Assembly (NCBI GenBank): GCA_964538375.1
Contig: CAZIFQ010000013.1
Location: 1-64,000 of the forward strand
From: JAUUZQ01 sp964538375
GTDB lineage: Bacteria; Bacteroidota; Bacteroidia; Bacteroidales; GCA-2748055
DNA: 64,000 nucleotides
Direction: 5' to 3'
Both the position numbers and the translations under genes were made by a program. Shown here piece after piece: positions 62,440-64,000 of this stretch. Position 1 is the stretch's first letter. Every line of letters starts with the position of its first letter. Below the pieces are notes generated by a model, which did not search any database, was not told the DNA's origin, and saw only the letters and a list, made by a program, of their open reading frames with translations.

Positions 62440-64000
62440 TTATTTTGAAATGCTGAAAATATCTTGAATAACTAAATCTTTTGCGTTCAGTTTAAGAATA
62501 TAAACCCCACTGCTCATGAAGCTTATATCAATAGATAATTGGGAGGTATAGTCCTCAACCTGGTATGAACGCATCAGCCGTCCTTGCAGATCAAATAGCT
62601 GAACGAAATTCGGGTGTACATTTCCGGGAAATTCAATATTGAGCACATCGGATGCCGGGTTCGGAAAAAGCAGCAACTCTTCCAACTTCAAATTTGCTAC
62701 ATCAACGCTGGTGTAATCTGAATGAAAGTCAAAAGTAGTCTCCGAAATTGTGTTCCCTTGTAAATCTGCAATATTTGATACTGTTATAGTATAATCATCC
62801 TCCATCAAACCGCTAACAAGAAGTTGAACTTTTGTATCGTTATAAAGATAGGCGCCCGTAATAGTAACTCCGCCGTCAATTGAATAATTTGACACCAATT
62901 CGGCGCTGGTTTTATCCAATTTTTCATTGAAGCTGACTTCTATCCAGTTTGCACTGGTAACTGCCACAGCTGCTAATATTGGAGGATCATTATCTTCACC
63001 CACATCAATATCATCAATGCTATTGATAAGCATCTGAAAGCTGTTGTATGCACTTATCACCCCGGTAACATTTACTGTCCCTGACGGCACCATTTCGCCT
63101 CCAAGCCGTGAGTTATATCTCGAATACACCACCATCGTATTGGCACCATCTGTAAAATGCAGTTCCGATTGATCGAGAGAGATTTTAGTATCTCCTTCTA
63201 AAAAAGTAACGTTCTCAATCGTTACCAGCATACCTTCATAATCTTCATTGGCCTCAGCAATGGTAATCACCGGCGGATCAACAGGAGTATTCTTGTAATA
63301 AACATAGGTATGGCTAACATCCGTAATTTCAGTCAACCCAATATATTCATCAACTTTTCCTGTCACAACAATCGAGTCTCCTATTTCACCACGTCGAATA
63401 CTATAAACGGCGATTCCTTCACGCTTTCCTGATCCATTTTGCATGTAGAATGTATTGTCAAAATTTGCAGTTACAATACCGCCAATACTCACAGTGGAGT
63501 TATCCATTGGTGAAGCTGATCCTGTCCCCTGAACAGCACTGATCTCAGTTAATGAAAGATTAGTCGGTATGGTATAAGTCCCACGAAGAGATTCGGTGGT
63601 ACTGCCATCGCCGGCAACAATCTTGTAATACACCATGTCTCCGGCACTAAAGCCACTCAAACTAAAATCTCCTGACCAAAGATTTCCTGCATTGCTTAAG
63701 GTCACGACCTCTGTTTCAGCATCCCATTCTGTGCCATAATATAATGTTGCATTTGTATTTCCGCTTATAGTTACAGAAAGTGGCGTACTTGATCCAGCCA
63801 GTGGGTATTTCTCTTCCAGCTCAAGACTTCCTATGGAGATTCCCGGAACAGAAGCACTTACCCAAATAAGATTGGCAAACTCCGGATTATCGATAAAAGG
63901 ATTCCTGTTTCCCTGTGCCTGGTGCACCCGCTCATTCCTTCTTCGCTCAAAATATGTAGGTGGAAAATCATTGTTCCACTGCAGCAGGGTTGACAGTTTA
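62440..64000 (-). CDS. Second endonuclease I-type protein with OB-like, Ig-like and T9SS domains (5' end outside window)
   Basis: The frame is open from its stop at 62440 to the window edge; the GTG at 63927 is an internal Val codon, because the residues before it (KLSTLLQWNNDFPPTYFERR) continue the endonuclease I C-terminus (RVHQAQGNRNPFIDNPEFAN). Downstream come a beta domain (about 45-110 after that point), an OB-like domain (about 120-310, LTEISAVQGTGSASPMDN), an SbsA Ig-like domain (about 315-400) and a sorting domain (LLFPNPASDVLNIEFPGN). It ends 10 bases before the PLD-type gene, so the two share an operon. Confidence 0.85.
   Translation of the reverse strand, partial: KLSTLLQWNNDFPPTYFERRRNERVHQAQGNRNPFIDNPEFANLIWVSASVPGISIGSLELEEKYPLAGSSTPLSVTISGNTNATLYYGTEWDAETEVVTLSNAGNLWSGDFSLSGFSAGDMVYYKIVAGDGSTTESLRGTYTIPTNLSLTEISAVQGTGSASPMDNSTVSIGGIVTANFDNTFYMQNGSGKREGIAVYSIRRGEIGDSIVVTGKVDEYIGLTEITDVSHTYVYYKNTPVDPPVITIAEANEDYEGMLVTIENVTFLEGDTKISLDQSELHFTDGANTMVVYSRYNSRLGGEMVPSGTVNVTGVISAYNSFQMLINSIDDIDVGEDNDPPILAAVAVTSANWIEVSFNEKLDKTSAELVSNYSIDGGVTITGAYLYNDTKVQLLVSGLMEDDYTITVSNIADLQGNTISETTFDFHSDYTSVDVANLKLEELLLFPNPASDVLNIEFPGNVHPNFVQLFDLQGRLMRSYQVEDYTSQLSIDISFMSSGVYILKLNAKDLVIQDIFSISK

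Noticed and set aside
63927..63929. Apparent start codon of the right-most gene
   Set aside because: The frame stays open to the window edge, and the residues upstream continue the endonuclease I C-terminus. The GTG is an internal Val codon, so the gene is cut by the window.

Overview
The window reads as a piece of a Bacteroidota chromosome, most like a free-living or marine member of the Bacteroidales/Marinilabiliales. The evidence is: promoters of the Bacteroidetes type (TTTG or TTG, about 20 bases, then TAnnTTTG); many lipoproteins with a short Bacteroidetes-style lipobox; proteins ending in type IX secretion (T9SS) sorting domains; DUF1080 and DUF5916 proteins; and a type I glutamine synthetase of about 500 residues. 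The sequence is AT-rich throughout. No rRNA, complete tRNA, CRISPR array, transposase or integrase was seen.

Bases 1-13,800 are accessory and gene-poor. They hold single genes (a barrel protein, a serine beta-lactamase-like lipoprotein, an ECF sigma / anti-sigma / lipoprotein operon, a caspase-TolB-TPR protein, an AsmA-like protein with an in-frame stop, an NTF2-like lipoprotein) and many gene fragments. At least six pieces of what look like C-terminal tails of lysyl-tRNA synthetase are spread between them, all on the + strand. Four of the six follow another gene's stop codon within 20-95 bases. There are also two pairs of dispersed repeats, the 5' half of a tRNA-Thr, and very similar promoters before three of the solo genes. 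Together these look like a stepwise insertion zone whose target was the 3' end of lysS. This is the most unusual feature of the window.

Bases 13,800-43,500 are ordinary chromosome with some specialised loci: glnA; an AlgI/AlgJ-like polysaccharide O-acetylation pair; a BASS-family transporter with an extra N-terminal domain; an M64-type peptidase; a beta-lactamase-family hydrolase; an 11-haem c-type cytochrome lipoprotein and a tandem-rhodanese lipoprotein in one operon, divergent from a Crp/Fnr-type regulator with a perfect TGTGA-N6-TCACA palindrome between them; three DUF1080 proteins (one broken); a NatAB-type ABC exporter; upp, ppk2, pgi; an hsp20 gene with a sigma-54-like promoter; a PatB-like lyase; rsmA and mgtE; and a MacB-type permease.

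Bases 43,500-50,650 hold purH followed by a compact rod-shape operon, mreB-mreC-mreD-mrdA(PBP2)-rodA, with genes overlapping or nearly touching. Bases 50,700-58,960 carry a KamA-like radical SAM protein, an AcpH-like phosphodiesterase, a bacterial homologue of cyclic 2,3-diphosphoglycerate synthetase, a large DUF5916 outer-membrane protein, a lipoprotein and a COG0523 (CobW-like) metallochaperone GTPase. Bases 59,070-64,000 are a run of three secreted proteins on the minus strand: endonuclease I, a two-HKD phospholipase-D-type nuclease with an OB-like domain, and a second endonuclease I-type protein cut by the window edge. All three end in T9SS sorting domains, so the locus looks dedicated to digesting extracellular DNA.
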